A model generated the notes under the pieces. The model had not been told where the DNA came from. It made no database searches and worked only from the letters and a program-made list of their open reading frames with translations. 64,000 bases of DNA from Solimonas thermocellulolyticum (GTDB lineage Bacteria > Pseudomonadota > Gammaproteobacteria > Nevskiales > Nevskiaceae), in assembly GCF_040327995.1 (NCBI RefSeq), contig NZ_JBEPIJ010000009.1, positions 72,692-136,691 of the forward strand, in the 5' to 3' direction. This document shows, piece by piece, positions 1 to 7,527 of this stretch (the first letter of the stretch is position 1; the number at the start of each line of letters is the position of its first letter). The translations under genes and the position numbers were made by a program.

Positions 1-367
1 CGAGGCCTTCCTTGGAGCCGATCGTCGCGATGACTTCCGACTCTGGGTCGAGATCGACATCGTAGCGCTGCTTGTACCAGCGGCTCATCGCGCGGCGCAG
101 CCGCGGCACGCCCTTGGACAGCGAGTAGCGATGCGTATGCACCCCTTCCTCGTTCAAGTGCTCGGGCTTGACATAGTCCGACTCTGTGCCGCGCACCGCA
201 GCCTCGACCAGCTTGTCGACGATGTGGCGCGGCGCCGGCTGGTCCGGGTTGCCCATGCCGAAGTCGATGATGTCCTCGCCACGGGCTCGTGCCGCCTTCT
301 TCAGATCGCCGACGATGTTGAAAACGTAGGGCGGCAGGCGCTGGATGCGCGGGAAATCGGTATTCAC
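1..367 (-). CDS. alaC: AlaC-like class I/II aminotransferase, N-terminal part
   Basis: This is the first 122 codons of a PLP-dependent aminotransferase that runs off the window start. The protein opens MNTDFPRIQRLPPYVFNIVG, then has GEDIIDFGMGNPDQPAPRHI, KGVPRLRRAMSRWYKQRYD and DPESEVIATIGSKEGL, a pattern diagnostic of the AlaC/YfdZ family, which forms alanine from pyruvate using glutamate. I chose the GTG at 365-367 because the family's N-terminus begins there and a good promoter lies just upstream. An apparent insertion of about 16 residues (around residues 62-78) separates the GMGNPD and KGVPRLRR blocks compared with E. coli AlaC. The PLP lysine lies outside the window. Family assignment is firm; the exact substrate is inferred. 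Confidence 0.85.
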   Translation of the reverse strand, partial: MNTDFPRIQRLPPYVFNIVGDLKKAARARGEDIIDFGMGNPDQPAPRHIVDKLVEAAVRGTESDYVKPEHLNEEGVHTHRYSLSKGVPRLRRAMSRWYKQRYDVDLDPESEVIATIGSKEGL

Positions 368-417
368 GGCGGTTCTTCGGGACGCCGACGGCGGCGGGCG
401 GAACGCAAAGGGCCGGT

Positions 418-446
418 ATTATCGAGTCGCCGCCTGCGACTTGCAA
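418..446 (-). promoter_or_regulatory. sigma70-type promoter for the aminotransferase gene
   Basis: On the minus strand, TTGCAA (441-446) and GATAAT (418-423) are separated by exactly 17 bases. This is a good match to a -35/-10 pair, about 50 bp upstream of the GTG start. It suggests the aminotransferase is transcribed separately from nlpD. Confidence 0.55.
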
Positions 447-456
447 AGCCGCGCGC

Positions 457-1269
457 TCAGCGCGCGGATGCGGCCGTGGGCATCGGCAGCAGCTTGGCCG
501 GGTTCACCGGCTTGCCGCTGCGGCGGATCTCGAAGTGGAGCATCGGCCTGTTCTCGGGACCGCGCCCCATCGTCGCGATCGGCTGGCCGGCCGTGACCAC
601 ATCGCCTTCCTTGACGTGGCGCTGCGCGTTGTAGCCGTAGGCCGACAAAAACAGCTCGTCGTGCTTGATGATGATCAGCTCGCCGTAGCCCTTCAAGGCA
701 TTGCCGCTGTAGACCACGCGACCGGGCGCCGCAGCGAAAATCGGCTGGCCATCGCTGCCGCCGAAATCGATGCCGCGATTGCCACCCTCGCCGAAACCGC
801 GGATCACGCTGCCGGCGGTGGGCAGGCCCCATCGATAACCGCCGACGGCGGTCTGCGGCGGCTCCTCGGGCGCAGGCGGCATGCGCGGCGGCGGACTGTC
901 CGGACTGGCCGCGCGCGGCTTGCCGATGGCGACGTCGTCGATGCCGACCGACTCGATCTCGCCGGTGACGATGCGCTCGCGTTCGACCACGACGCCGGGC
1001 TTGGGCTTGAGCCGCAACACCTGTCCCGGATAGATCAGATAGCTGGGGCCGATGTCGTTCCAGCGCGCGAGCTGGCGGTAGTCGAGCTGGTTGCGAAAGG
1101 CGATCGAGTACAGCGTGTCGCCGCGCACGACGACGTACTCGTCGGCGCCGGCGACGCGCTCGGGGACCACGACCGTGCGTTCCTCCTCCCACGTCGACCA
1201 ACCGGCGCAGCCGCCGAGCACGACGGCACAGGCGAGGGCGACGCCGCGCATCAACGACTGACTTGCCAT
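457..1269 (-). CDS. nlpD: NlpD-like LysM/M23 envelope lipoprotein
   Basis: 270 aa. It begins MASQSLMRGVALACAVVLGG followed by CAG, a lipoprotein signal with the lipobox cysteine near residue 21. A LysM domain follows (YVVVRGDTLYSIAFRNQLDY, about residues 45-90). After a proline-rich linker comes a C-terminal M23/LytM domain (about 160-260) with GIDFGG and HFEIRRSGKPVNPAKLLP. Like E. coli NlpD, the LytM domain appears to lack the usual metal-binding His/Asp set (GIDFGG rather than HxxxD), fitting a non-catalytic activator of septal amidases. I chose the ATG at 1269, inside the end of yqaA (19 bp overlap), because the longer frame upstream is yqaA shadow. rpoS, which follows nlpD in many gammaproteobacteria, is absent. 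Confidence 0.9.
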   Translation of the reverse strand: MASQSLMRGVALACAVVLGGCAGWSTWEEERTVVVPERVAGADEYVVVRGDTLYSIAFRNQLDYRQLARWNDIGPSYLIYPGQVLRLKPKPGVVVERERIVTGEIESVGIDDVAIGKPRAASPDSPPPRMPPAPEEPPQTAVGGYRWGLPTAGSVIRGFGEGGNRGIDFGGSDGQPIFAAAPGRVVYSGNALKGYGELIIIKHDELFLSAYGYNAQRHVKEGDVVTAGQPIATMGRGPENRPMLHFEIRRSGKPVNPAKLLPMPTAASAR

Positions 1270-1838
1270 ATCAGCAATCCGAGCACCAGCAGCACCAGCA
1301 CGATCCAGCCGATCGCATCGACGTACGCTCGCAGCTTCGGCTCGATGCGCGGACCGAGTACACGCACCAGGCCGGCGACGAGAAAGAAGCGGCCGCCGCG
1401 ACCGATCAAGGAGCCGAGCAAAAATGGCAGCAAGGCCATCTGCGCACCACCGGCCGAGACGGTGAAGATCTTGTACGGTATCGGCGTGAAGCCTGCGGCA
1501 AACACCGCCCAGAAGCCGTAGCGCTCGAACCAAGTCGTGGCCTGCTCATAGGCGGGCAGATATCCGAGACGCTCGATCAGCGGCAAGCTCGCGTCGAGCA
1601 AAAAGTAACCGATGCCGTAGCCGAACAAGCCGCCGATCACCGAGGTCACCGTGGTCAGACCCGCCAGTGCCAGCCAGTCGCGCGGGCGCGCAAGCGTCAT
1701 CGGCGCCAGCATCACGTCTGGCGGTATCGGAAAGAACGAGGACTCGGCGAGGCTGACCGCGCCCAGGTACCAATTGGCGCGGCGATGCCGCGAGGCACGC
1801 ATGGTCCAGTCGTAGAGCCGAGCGAACAGGCGCATCAA
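1251..1838 (-). CDS. YqaA-family inner-membrane protein (VTT/DedA-like)
   Basis: 195 aa, strongly hydrophobic, with about four to five membrane segments. Motifs ESSFFPIPPDVMLAPM near residue 32 and FAAGFTPIPYKIFTVSAGG near residue 115 are the paired conserved loops of the YqaA/VTT group of the DedA superfamily, whose members are thought to act in membrane lipid or polyprenyl-phosphate handling. Its start overlaps pcm by 4 bp and its end overlaps nlpD, so it sits in the surE-pcm-yqaA-nlpD operon. This order is known from Xanthomonadales-type genomes. Exact function unknown. Confidence 0.88.
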   Translation of the reverse strand: MMRLFARLYDWTMRASRHRRANWYLGAVSLAESSFFPIPPDVMLAPMTLARPRDWLALAGLTTVTSVIGGLFGYGIGYFLLDASLPLIERLGYLPAYEQATTWFERYGFWAVFAAGFTPIPYKIFTVSAGGAQMALLPFLLGSLIGRGGRFFLVAGLVRVLGPRIEPKLRAYVDAIGWIVLVLLVLGLLIWQVSR

Positions 1839-2506
1839 TGCTTGCCCGGCAACAGCGGCACGAAGCTGACGCGCCCCAGATCCTGCTCATGGATGCCAGC
1901 GCCGCGACGCTCGATCAGCCTCAGGCTTTGCGCACCTTGCATTCCCACCGGAATCACCAGGCGACCGCCGGGGGCGAGCTGGCTGATCAGCGCCGGCGGC
2001 ACGGCATCGGCTGCGGCGGTCACCAGGATGCCGTCGTAGGGCGCGTACGGCAGCCAGCCGTTGATGCCGTCGGCATAGCCGAAATGCACGTTGCGATAGC
2101 GCAGCGCCGCGAGCCGGCGACGCGCTTGCTCGGACAACGGCTTGATCCGCTCGACGGTGAACACCGTCGGCACCAGCTCGGCGAGGATCGCCGTCTGATA
2201 GCCGCTGCCGGTGCCAACCTCGAGCACGCGCTGCGGCTTGCGGCCGCGCAGCAGGGCCATCGTCATCATCGCCACGACCAGCGGTTGCGAAATCGTCTGC
2301 GCATGGCCGATCGGCAGCGCGTTGTTCTCGTAGGCGCGGCTCTTGAGCGCATCGTCGACGAATTCGTGGCGCGGCACCTTGGCGATCACGGCGAGCACAC
2401 GTTCGTCGTCGATCCCCTGCCGGCGCAGCTCGTCGACCAGGCGCTGCTGGGCGCCGGCGAGCATGGCTCCGCCTGCGGTCTGCGGCATCGGACGCGGCGC
2501 GTTCAC
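1835..2506 (-). CDS. pcm: Protein-L-isoaspartate O-methyltransferase
   Basis: 223 aa. It repairs isoaspartyl residues in aged proteins using S-adenosylmethionine. The SAM-binding block VLEVGTGSGYQTAILAEL is clear, preceded by PRHEFVDDALKSRAYENNAL and IGHAQTISQPLVVAMM, all hallmarks of PCMT. The open frame extends further upstream, but that part lies inside surE. The GTG at 2504-2506 overlaps the surE stop (GTGA) and gives a normal family length, so I take it as the start; an internal ATG (MPQTAG) is an alternative. Co-operonic with surE, yqaA and nlpD. Confidence 0.93.
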   Translation of the reverse strand: MNAPRPMPQTAGGAMLAGAQQRLVDELRRQGIDDERVLAVIAKVPRHEFVDDALKSRAYENNALPIGHAQTISQPLVVAMMTMALLRGRKPQRVLEVGTGSGYQTAILAELVPTVFTVERIKPLSEQARRRLAALRYRNVHFGYADGINGWLPYAPYDGILVTAAADAVPPALISQLAPGGRLVIPVGMQGAQSLRLIERRGAGIHEQDLGRVSFVPLLPGKH

Positions 2507-3249
2507 AGGCCCTGGGCCCACTCGCCGAGTTGGCGCAGACTGGCGTGCCGCGTCAGATCGACCAGCAGCGGCGTGATCGCGACACGGCCCTGCGCAATGG
2601 CATGAAAGTCCGTGCCCGGACCGCAATCGGCCTCGGAACCGGCAGCGCCGATCCAGTAGATCTTTCGGCCGCGTGGATCCTTGGATTCGAACACGTCTTC
2701 GGCGCGGTGACGATTGCCCAGGCGGGTGACCTCGAAGCCGCGAAGCTCGTCGAAAGGAACATCGGGCACGTTCACGTTAAGAATCGTATCGCCGGGAAGC
2801 GGCGCCGCCTGCAGGCGCTCAACCAAGCGCAGGGTCACACGAGCGGCGGTGTCATAGTGGCGCGGCGTGATGGACACGTTCGACACCGCGATTGCCGAAT
2901 AGCCCAGATGCCGCCCCTCCATCGCCGCCGCCACCGTACCCGAGTACAGCGTATCGTCGCCGAGATTGGCGCCGGCATTGATACCGGAGACGACCATGTC
3001 CGGGCGAGTCTCCAAAAGGCCCGACAACGCCAGGTGCACGCAGTCGGTCGGCGTACCGTCGATGCACAGGGTGCCGTCGGCGTGGCGCTGCACGCGCAGC
3101 GGGTGCATCAGCGTCAGCGAATTACTGGCGCCGCTGCGGTTGCGGTCGGGGGCCACCACGGTAACCTCGTGCCGAGTGCGCAGCGCATCGCGCAGGCACA
3201 GAAGGCCCGGCGCCATACAGCCGTCGTCGTTCGAAAGTAGGATTTTCAT
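2503..3249 (-). CDS. surE: 5'/3'-nucleotidase SurE
   Basis: 248 aa. The N-terminus MKILLSNDDGCMAPGLLCL carries the metal-binding Asp-Asp pair (residues 8-9). APDRNRSGASNSLTL and VVSGINAGANLGDDTLYSGT supply the remaining metal and phosphate ligands of the SurE family. SurE dephosphorylates nucleoside monophosphates and is linked to stress survival. First gene of the surE-pcm-yqaA-nlpD unit and divergent from the Smr gene; a palindrome CGAATCGATTCG lies just upstream of its start. truD, usually between ispF and surE in related bacteria, is not present. Confidence 0.95.
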   Translation of the reverse strand: MKILLSNDDGCMAPGLLCLRDALRTRHEVTVVAPDRNRSGASNSLTLMHPLRVQRHADGTLCIDGTPTDCVHLALSGLLETRPDMVVSGINAGANLGDDTLYSGTVAAAMEGRHLGYSAIAVSNVSITPRHYDTAARVTLRLVERLQAAPLPGDTILNVNVPDVPFDELRGFEVTRLGNRHRAEDVFESKDPRGRKIYWIGAAGSEADCGPGTDFHAIAQGRVAITPLLVDLTRHASLRQLGEWAQGL

Positions 3250-3400
3250 GGGGGCGAATCGATTCGTGTAAGTTTATCAGCCCCGATGCCCATCAGCCTG
3301 GATCACGGGCGGTTGAGGCTGCGGCACCACGCCGCTGCGAGGCATCGGGCGGCCGCCGGCTCGCCGGGGCCGAACGGGTGATCCTGCACTGGAGATAGCC

Positions 3401-3922
3401 GTGGACGAGGAAGTCAAGCTATTCCGACACGCCATGCGCGGCGTGCGCCGGCTGCCGCCGTCGGATCGCACCGCTGCCCACGCCCCCCGGCCGCCGCCGG
3501 GTGCGCGCCAGCGCGAAGCCGACGACCGCGAGGTGATCGCTTCACTGCTCACCGAGCCCGACCCGGACGGACTCGAACACGGCGAGACGCTGCAGTTTCG
3601 CGCCCCCGGCGTCCAGGACGGCGTGCTGCGCAGGCTGCGTCGCGGCCACTACCGCATCGAGCGCGACCTCGACCTGCACGGCATGAACCGCGCCCAGGCC
3701 CAGCATGCGGTCAGCGTCTTTCTCGCCGACTGCGCAGCGCGCGACCAGCGCTGCGTGCGCATCGTCCACGGCAAGGGCAACCGCTCACCGAACAGCGGCC
3801 CGGTACTCAAGCGCCTGCTCGACGGCTGGCTGCGGCGTCGACGCGACGTACTGGCCTATTGCAGCGCGCGCCCGGTCGACGGCGGCAGCGGCGCGATCTA
3901 CGTCTTGCTGCGTGCGGCGTAG
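3401..3922 (+). CDS. Smr-domain endonuclease-like protein
   Basis: 173 aa. The N-terminal half is a charged linker. The C-terminal half is a Smr domain: IERDLDLHGMNRAQAQHAV carries the LDLHG motif near residue 93, VRIVHGKGNRSPNSGPVLK carries the GKG/H motif near residue 128, and the domain ends SGAIYVLL. Smr proteins are nicking endonucleases or RNA-binding proteins related to the MutS2 tail; the stand-alone SmrA/SmrB type fits here (SmrB cuts mRNA at collided ribosomes). The GTG start is supported by a GGAGAT ribosome site 9 bases upstream. It faces TetR convergently and surE divergently. Confidence 0.85.
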   Translation: MDEEVKLFRHAMRGVRRLPPSDRTAAHAPRPPPGARQREADDREVIASLLTEPDPDGLEHGETLQFRAPGVQDGVLRRLRRGHYRIERDLDLHGMNRAQAQHAVSVFLADCAARDQRCVRIVHGKGNRSPNSGPVLKRLLDGWLRRRRDVLAYCSARPVDGGSGAIYVLLRAA

Positions 3923-3933
3923 CGCACGCGCGC

Positions 3934-4593
3934 TTACGGCAGGGAACCGCCCGCGGCTTCGACCCGTAGCGGATTGAGTTCGAGCGCGAGCTGGTCGAGC
4001 AACCGGTAAAAGCGCGCCGCACCGGACATGCGCGCGATCTGCAGGCCACCCTGCAAGGCGGCGCCGATCTCGACTGCCTTGTCGAGCGCATCGCCCTCGA
4101 AATGCAGCTCGCCGTCGCGCCGCCCCTGCTCCAGCGTCGCACAAAGCCAATCCTGCACGTCGCGCATCAGCAGGCGTATCTCCAGGCGCATCGGCTCCGG
4201 CAGCGTGCAGAACTCCGCAGCCAGCGCGCCACCAGGGCACAGCAGGCAGTCGTCGCTGGATTTGCGTTCGGCGAGATAGGCTCGGTAAGTCGAAAAGTAG
4301 GCCTGCAGCCGCGACCAGGCGTCGAGCTGCGCCGGCAACGCGGCCACCCACTGTGCGAAACGCTCGCGGTAGCGCCGCACCAGCGCCACGCCGAGATCCT
4401 CCTTGGCGGGAAAGTGGTAGTGGATCGCGGCGTTACGGATGCCGAGCTGCACGGCGATGTGCTGATAGGCGAAGCCGCCATAGCCGCGTCGCTGCAGCAG
4501 CTCCTCGGCGCATTCGAGTATCGCCTCGCGCGTGTCGCGGCGACTCCAGCGGCGACCTTTGTCTGCTTGGGCTTCGGTGGCGGCGTGCAGCAT
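3934..4593 (-). CDS. TetR/AcrR-family transcriptional regulator
   Basis: 219 aa. The N-terminal HTH reads AILECAEELLQRRGYGGFAY then IAVQLGIRNAAIHYHFPAKE (about residues 24-68), the standard TetR DNA-binding domain. The C-terminal ligand domain contains DDCLLCPGGALAAEF and PEPMRLEIRLLM, as in TetR_C groups that sense small organic or reactive compounds. I start at the ATG at 4593 because the longer frame is ispF shadow. It lies 32 bp downstream of ispF on the same strand, where other genomes carry truD. Ligand and targets are unknown. Confidence 0.85.
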   Translation of the reverse strand: MLHAATEAQADKGRRWSRRDTREAILECAEELLQRRGYGGFAYQHIAVQLGIRNAAIHYHFPAKEDLGVALVRRYRERFAQWVAALPAQLDAWSRLQAYFSTYRAYLAERKSSDDCLLCPGGALAAEFCTLPEPMRLEIRLLMRDVQDWLCATLEQGRRDGELHFEGDALDKAVEIGAALQGGLQIARMSGAARFYRLLDQLALELNPLRVEAAGGSLP

Positions 4594-4625
4594 CGGCTGA
4601 GTGTAGTCCCGCAGGATGCGGCGCG

Positions 4626-5108
4626 CTAGACGCGTTGCAGCAACACGACGGCGTGCGCGGCGATGCCTTTGCGCGCGCCGATGGCGTCCATGCCTTCGTT
4701 GGTCGTCGCCTTGACGTTGACCTGATCGGCCGTCGTGCCCAGCTCGGCCGCGAGCGCCGCACGCATCGCATCGACGTGCGGCGCGACGCGCGGCACCTGC
4801 GCGATCAAGCAGAGGTCGGCGTTGACGACGGCATAGCCGGCGGCGCACACCCGCCGCATCACCTCGGCGAGCAAGCGACGGCTATCGATACCCTTGAACC
4901 GCGGGTCGCTGTCCGGGAACAGGCGTCCGATGTCACCGCCGCCGATCGCACCGAGCAGCGCATCGCACAGCGCGTGGATCAGCACGTCGCCATCTGAATG
5001 CGCGACGATGCGGTACGGACAGGCGATGCGCACGCCGCCCAGCGTCACCCCGTCGCCGGCTTCGAGTCGGTGCGTGTCGAAGCCGTGACCGATACGTAAG
5101 GCGTTCAT
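4626..5108 (-). CDS. ispF: 2-C-methyl-D-erythritol 2,4-cyclodiphosphate synthase
   Basis: 160 aa, normal length. It converts the CDP-methylerythritol phosphate intermediate to MEcPP in the non-mevalonate isoprenoid pathway. GHGFDTHRL (residues 7-15) and AHSDGDVLIHALCDALLGA provide the zinc-binding Asp/His residues. KATTNEGMDAIGARKGIAA near residue 130 is the conserved C-terminal block. It overlaps ispD by 4 bp, so the two consecutive-pathway enzymes are probably translated together. Confidence 0.97.
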   Translation of the reverse strand: MNALRIGHGFDTHRLEAGDGVTLGGVRIACPYRIVAHSDGDVLIHALCDALLGAIGGGDIGRLFPDSDPRFKGIDSRRLLAEVMRRVCAAGYAVVNADLCLIAQVPRVAPHVDAMRAALAAELGTTADQVNVKATTNEGMDAIGARKGIAAHAVVLLQRV

Positions 5109-5830
5109 GGCGCTTGCTCCTGCCGCGCGAGCCAGAAGTCGGCGAGCCGCAGATCCTCCGGGAACGTGACCTTGATGTTGGATTCGCGCCCACGCACCAG
5201 GCGCGGCTGCACACCGGCGCGCTCCATTGCGCTCGCCTCGTCGGTGACCTCGATGCCGGCGTCGATGCTCTCGCGCAGCGCCGCGCGCAGCGCCTCCAGA
5301 CCGAACAACTGCGGCGTCTGCGCGCGCCAGAACTCGCGACGATCCAGGGTTTCGACCGAGCGGTTGTGCTGGCTGCGTTTGAGCGTGTCGGTCAGCGGCA
5401 GCGCCAGCAAGCCGCCGTGGCGCTCGTCGGCCTCGTCGCGCAGACGCTCGATGTCACTGCGCGCCACGCAGGGGCGCGCGGCGTCGTGCACCAGCACGCG
5501 CACGTCGCGAAAGCCGCGGCTGTGCTCGGCGACGACGGCCAGACCGGCGAGCACCGACTCGGCACGTGCGGCGCCGCCGATCGCGGTGTGCACGCGCGGA
5601 TGGCGCGAGAGCGGCAGCCGCGCGTACTCGCCATCGTTACGCGCCAGCACGAGAACGACGCCATCGATCCAGCCGAGATCCAGAAACGGTGCGACGCTCC
5701 ATTCGAGCAGAGTCCGCGCGCGCAGCTCGACGTACTGTTTGGGGCGCCCCAGGTTCATGCGCGTGCCGCCACCGGCCGCCGGGACCACCGCCCAGTAGCG
5801 CGTCACACCGTTGCGTGCCTGCCGGGTCAC
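5105..5830 (-). CDS. ispD: 2-C-methyl-D-erythritol 4-phosphate cytidylyltransferase
   Basis: 241 aa. The CTP-binding signature VVPAAGGGTRMNLGRPKQY spans about residues 15-33; VLVHDAARPCV and ESNIKVTFPEDLRLAD are further IspD hallmarks. It transfers CMP to methylerythritol phosphate in the MEP pathway. It starts with GTG at 5828-5830, 33 bp after ftsB. The MEP-pathway gene dxr lies about 20 kb upstream in the same super-cluster. Confidence 0.97.
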   Translation of the reverse strand: MTRQARNGVTRYWAVVPAAGGGTRMNLGRPKQYVELRARTLLEWSVAPFLDLGWIDGVVLVLARNDGEYARLPLSRHPRVHTAIGGAARAESVLAGLAVVAEHSRGFRDVRVLVHDAARPCVARSDIERLRDEADERHGGLLALPLTDTLKRSQHNRSVETLDRREFWRAQTPQLFGLEALRAALRESIDAGIEVTDEASAMERAGVQPRLVRGRESNIKVTFPEDLRLADFWLARQEQAP

Positions 5831-5863
5831 GGCCGCATCAACCCCGCGGGCATGGCTGCACGA

Positions 5864-6145
5864 TCAGGGATTGACGACGAGGTAGAAGGTCTCGCCGTCC
5901 TTGATCATGCCCAGGGTCGTGCGCGCCCGCGCCTCGATCGCGGCCGTGCCTTCGCCCAGATCGCGCACCTCGGCGTCGAGCGCGGCATTACGCGCGCGCA
6001 GCACGTCATTTTCGTCGCGCATCGCTTGCGCTTGCTGCTTGAGTCGGTGGGTGTGGGCGATGCCGCCGTCGGCGATCCACAGCCGCCACTGCAGCGCCAG
6101 CAAGAGCAGCATCAACCCACCGAGCGCGACGCGACTGGCCATCAT
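5864..6145 (-). CDS. ftsB: Cell division protein FtsB
   Basis: 93 aa bitopic membrane protein. A single transmembrane helix (VALGGLMLLLLALQWRLWI) near the N-terminus is followed by a coiled coil (RLKQQAQAMRDENDVLRARN) and the ending LGMIKDGETFYLVV, which matches FtsB. FtsB binds FtsL and FtsQ and activates septal wall synthesis. The ATG at 6145 lies immediately after the eno stop; a second ATG follows directly. The eno-ftsB-ispD-ispF order is conserved in gammaproteobacteria. Confidence 0.93.
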   Translation of the reverse strand: MMASRVALGGLMLLLLALQWRLWIADGGIAHTHRLKQQAQAMRDENDVLRARNAALDAEVRDLGEGTAAIEARARTTLGMIKDGETFYLVVNP

Positions 6146-6147
6146 CA

Positions 6148-7443
6148 CTACAAGGCCACCGGAAACGCGGACGCCCCCGGATAGCGCGCACGGCTGCCGA
6201 GCTCGCGCTCGATGCGCAGCAACTGGTTGTACTTGGCCATGCGATCCGAGCGACACAGCGAGCCGGTCTTGATCTGCGTGGCAGTGGAACCCACGGCGAT
6301 GTCGGCGATGGTCGCATCCTCGGTCTCGCCCGAACGATGCGAGACGACGCTGGAGTAACCGGCGACGGTCGCCATCTCGATGGCATCGAGCGTCTCGGTG
6401 AGCGTGCCGATCTGGTTCGGCTTGATCAGGATCGCGTTGGCGATGCCCTTGGCGATGCCTTCGGCAAGGATCTTGGTGTTGGTGACGAACAGATCGTCGC
6501 CGACGAGCTGCACCTTGCCTCCGAGCTTGTCGGTGAGGACCTTCCAGCCCTTCCAGTCGTTCTCGGCGCAGCCATCCTCGATCGAAATGATCGGGTACTT
6601 CGCGCACAGCCCGGCGAGAAACTCGGCGAACTGCTCGGAGGTGAACGACTTGCCTTCGCCGTGCAGGTGGTACTGCCCTTTGTCGTAGAACTCGCTCGAC
6701 GCCACGTCCAGGCCCAGGTAGACGTCCTTGCCTGGTCTGTAGCCGGCCTTGGCGATGGCATCGACGAGACAATCGAGCGCCGCGGCGTTCGACGGCAGAT
6801 CCGGGGCGAAACCGCCCTCGTCGCCGACCGCAGTATTGAGCTTCTTGGCCTGCAGCACCTTCTTGAGGGTGTGGAAGATCTCGGCGCCGCAGCGCAGCGC
6901 CTCGGAAAAGCTCGCTGCGCCGACCGGCAGAATCATGAACTCCTGAATGTCGACATTGTTGTCGGCGTGTGCGCCGCCGTTGATCACGTTCATCATCGGC
7001 ACCGGCAGCGTGCGACTGCCGAGCCCGCCCAGATGCCGGTACAGCGACACGCCCTTCTCGGCGGCCGCGGCCTTGGCCGTCGCCAGCGAGATCGCGAGAA
7101 TCGCATTGGCGCCGAGCTTGGCCTTGTTGTGCGTGCCGTCGAGCGCAATCATCGTCGCATCCACGCGCGCCTGGTCCTGCGCGTCCAGGCCGATGATCGC
7201 CTTGGCCAGCGGCCCTTCGGCGTTCTTCACTGCCTTTTGCACACCCTTGCCGAGGTACCGGGCCTTGCCCTTTGCGGGCGCGCCGTCGCGCAGCTCGACC
7301 GCCTCGCGCGTGCCGGTGGAGGCACCGGAGGGCGCCGCGGCGATGCCGCGCGCGCCGGAGGCGAGCGTGACGCAGGCCTCGACCGTCGGGTTGCCGCGCG
7401 AGTCGATGATTTCCAGAGCGGTTACGTTTGTAATGGCAGACAT
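6148..7443 (-). CDS. eno: Enolase
   Basis: 431 aa, full length. It interconverts 2-phosphoglycerate and phosphoenolpyruvate; in many gammaproteobacteria it is also part of the RNA degradosome. Family motifs are EIIDSRGNPTVEACVTL at the N-terminus, GDEGGFAPDL in the middle, ILIKPNQIGTLTETLDAI and VSHRSGETEDATIADIAV near the C-terminus, carrying the catalytic Lys and magnesium ligands. A gap of 84 bp separates it from kdsA, so it may have its own promoter. Confidence 0.98.
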   Translation of the reverse strand: MSAITNVTALEIIDSRGNPTVEACVTLASGARGIAAAPSGASTGTREAVELRDGAPAKGKARYLGKGVQKAVKNAEGPLAKAIIGLDAQDQARVDATMIALDGTHNKAKLGANAILAISLATAKAAAAEKGVSLYRHLGGLGSRTLPVPMMNVINGGAHADNNVDIQEFMILPVGAASFSEALRCGAEIFHTLKKVLQAKKLNTAVGDEGGFAPDLPSNAAALDCLVDAIAKAGYRPGKDVYLGLDVASSEFYDKGQYHLHGEGKSFTSEQFAEFLAGLCAKYPIISIEDGCAENDWKGWKVLTDKLGGKVQLVGDDLFVTNTKILAEGIAKGIANAILIKPNQIGTLTETLDAIEMATVAGYSSVVSHRSGETEDATIADIAVGSTATQIKTGSLCRSDRMAKYNQLLRIERELGSRARYPGASAFPVAL

Positions 7444-7527
7444 CGGCTTATGGCTTTCCTTTCACGACGACGAAATCCGTCCGCAGACGAACGCACGGGC
7501 GCGCTGAACCGGATGCGGGATCCGTGT

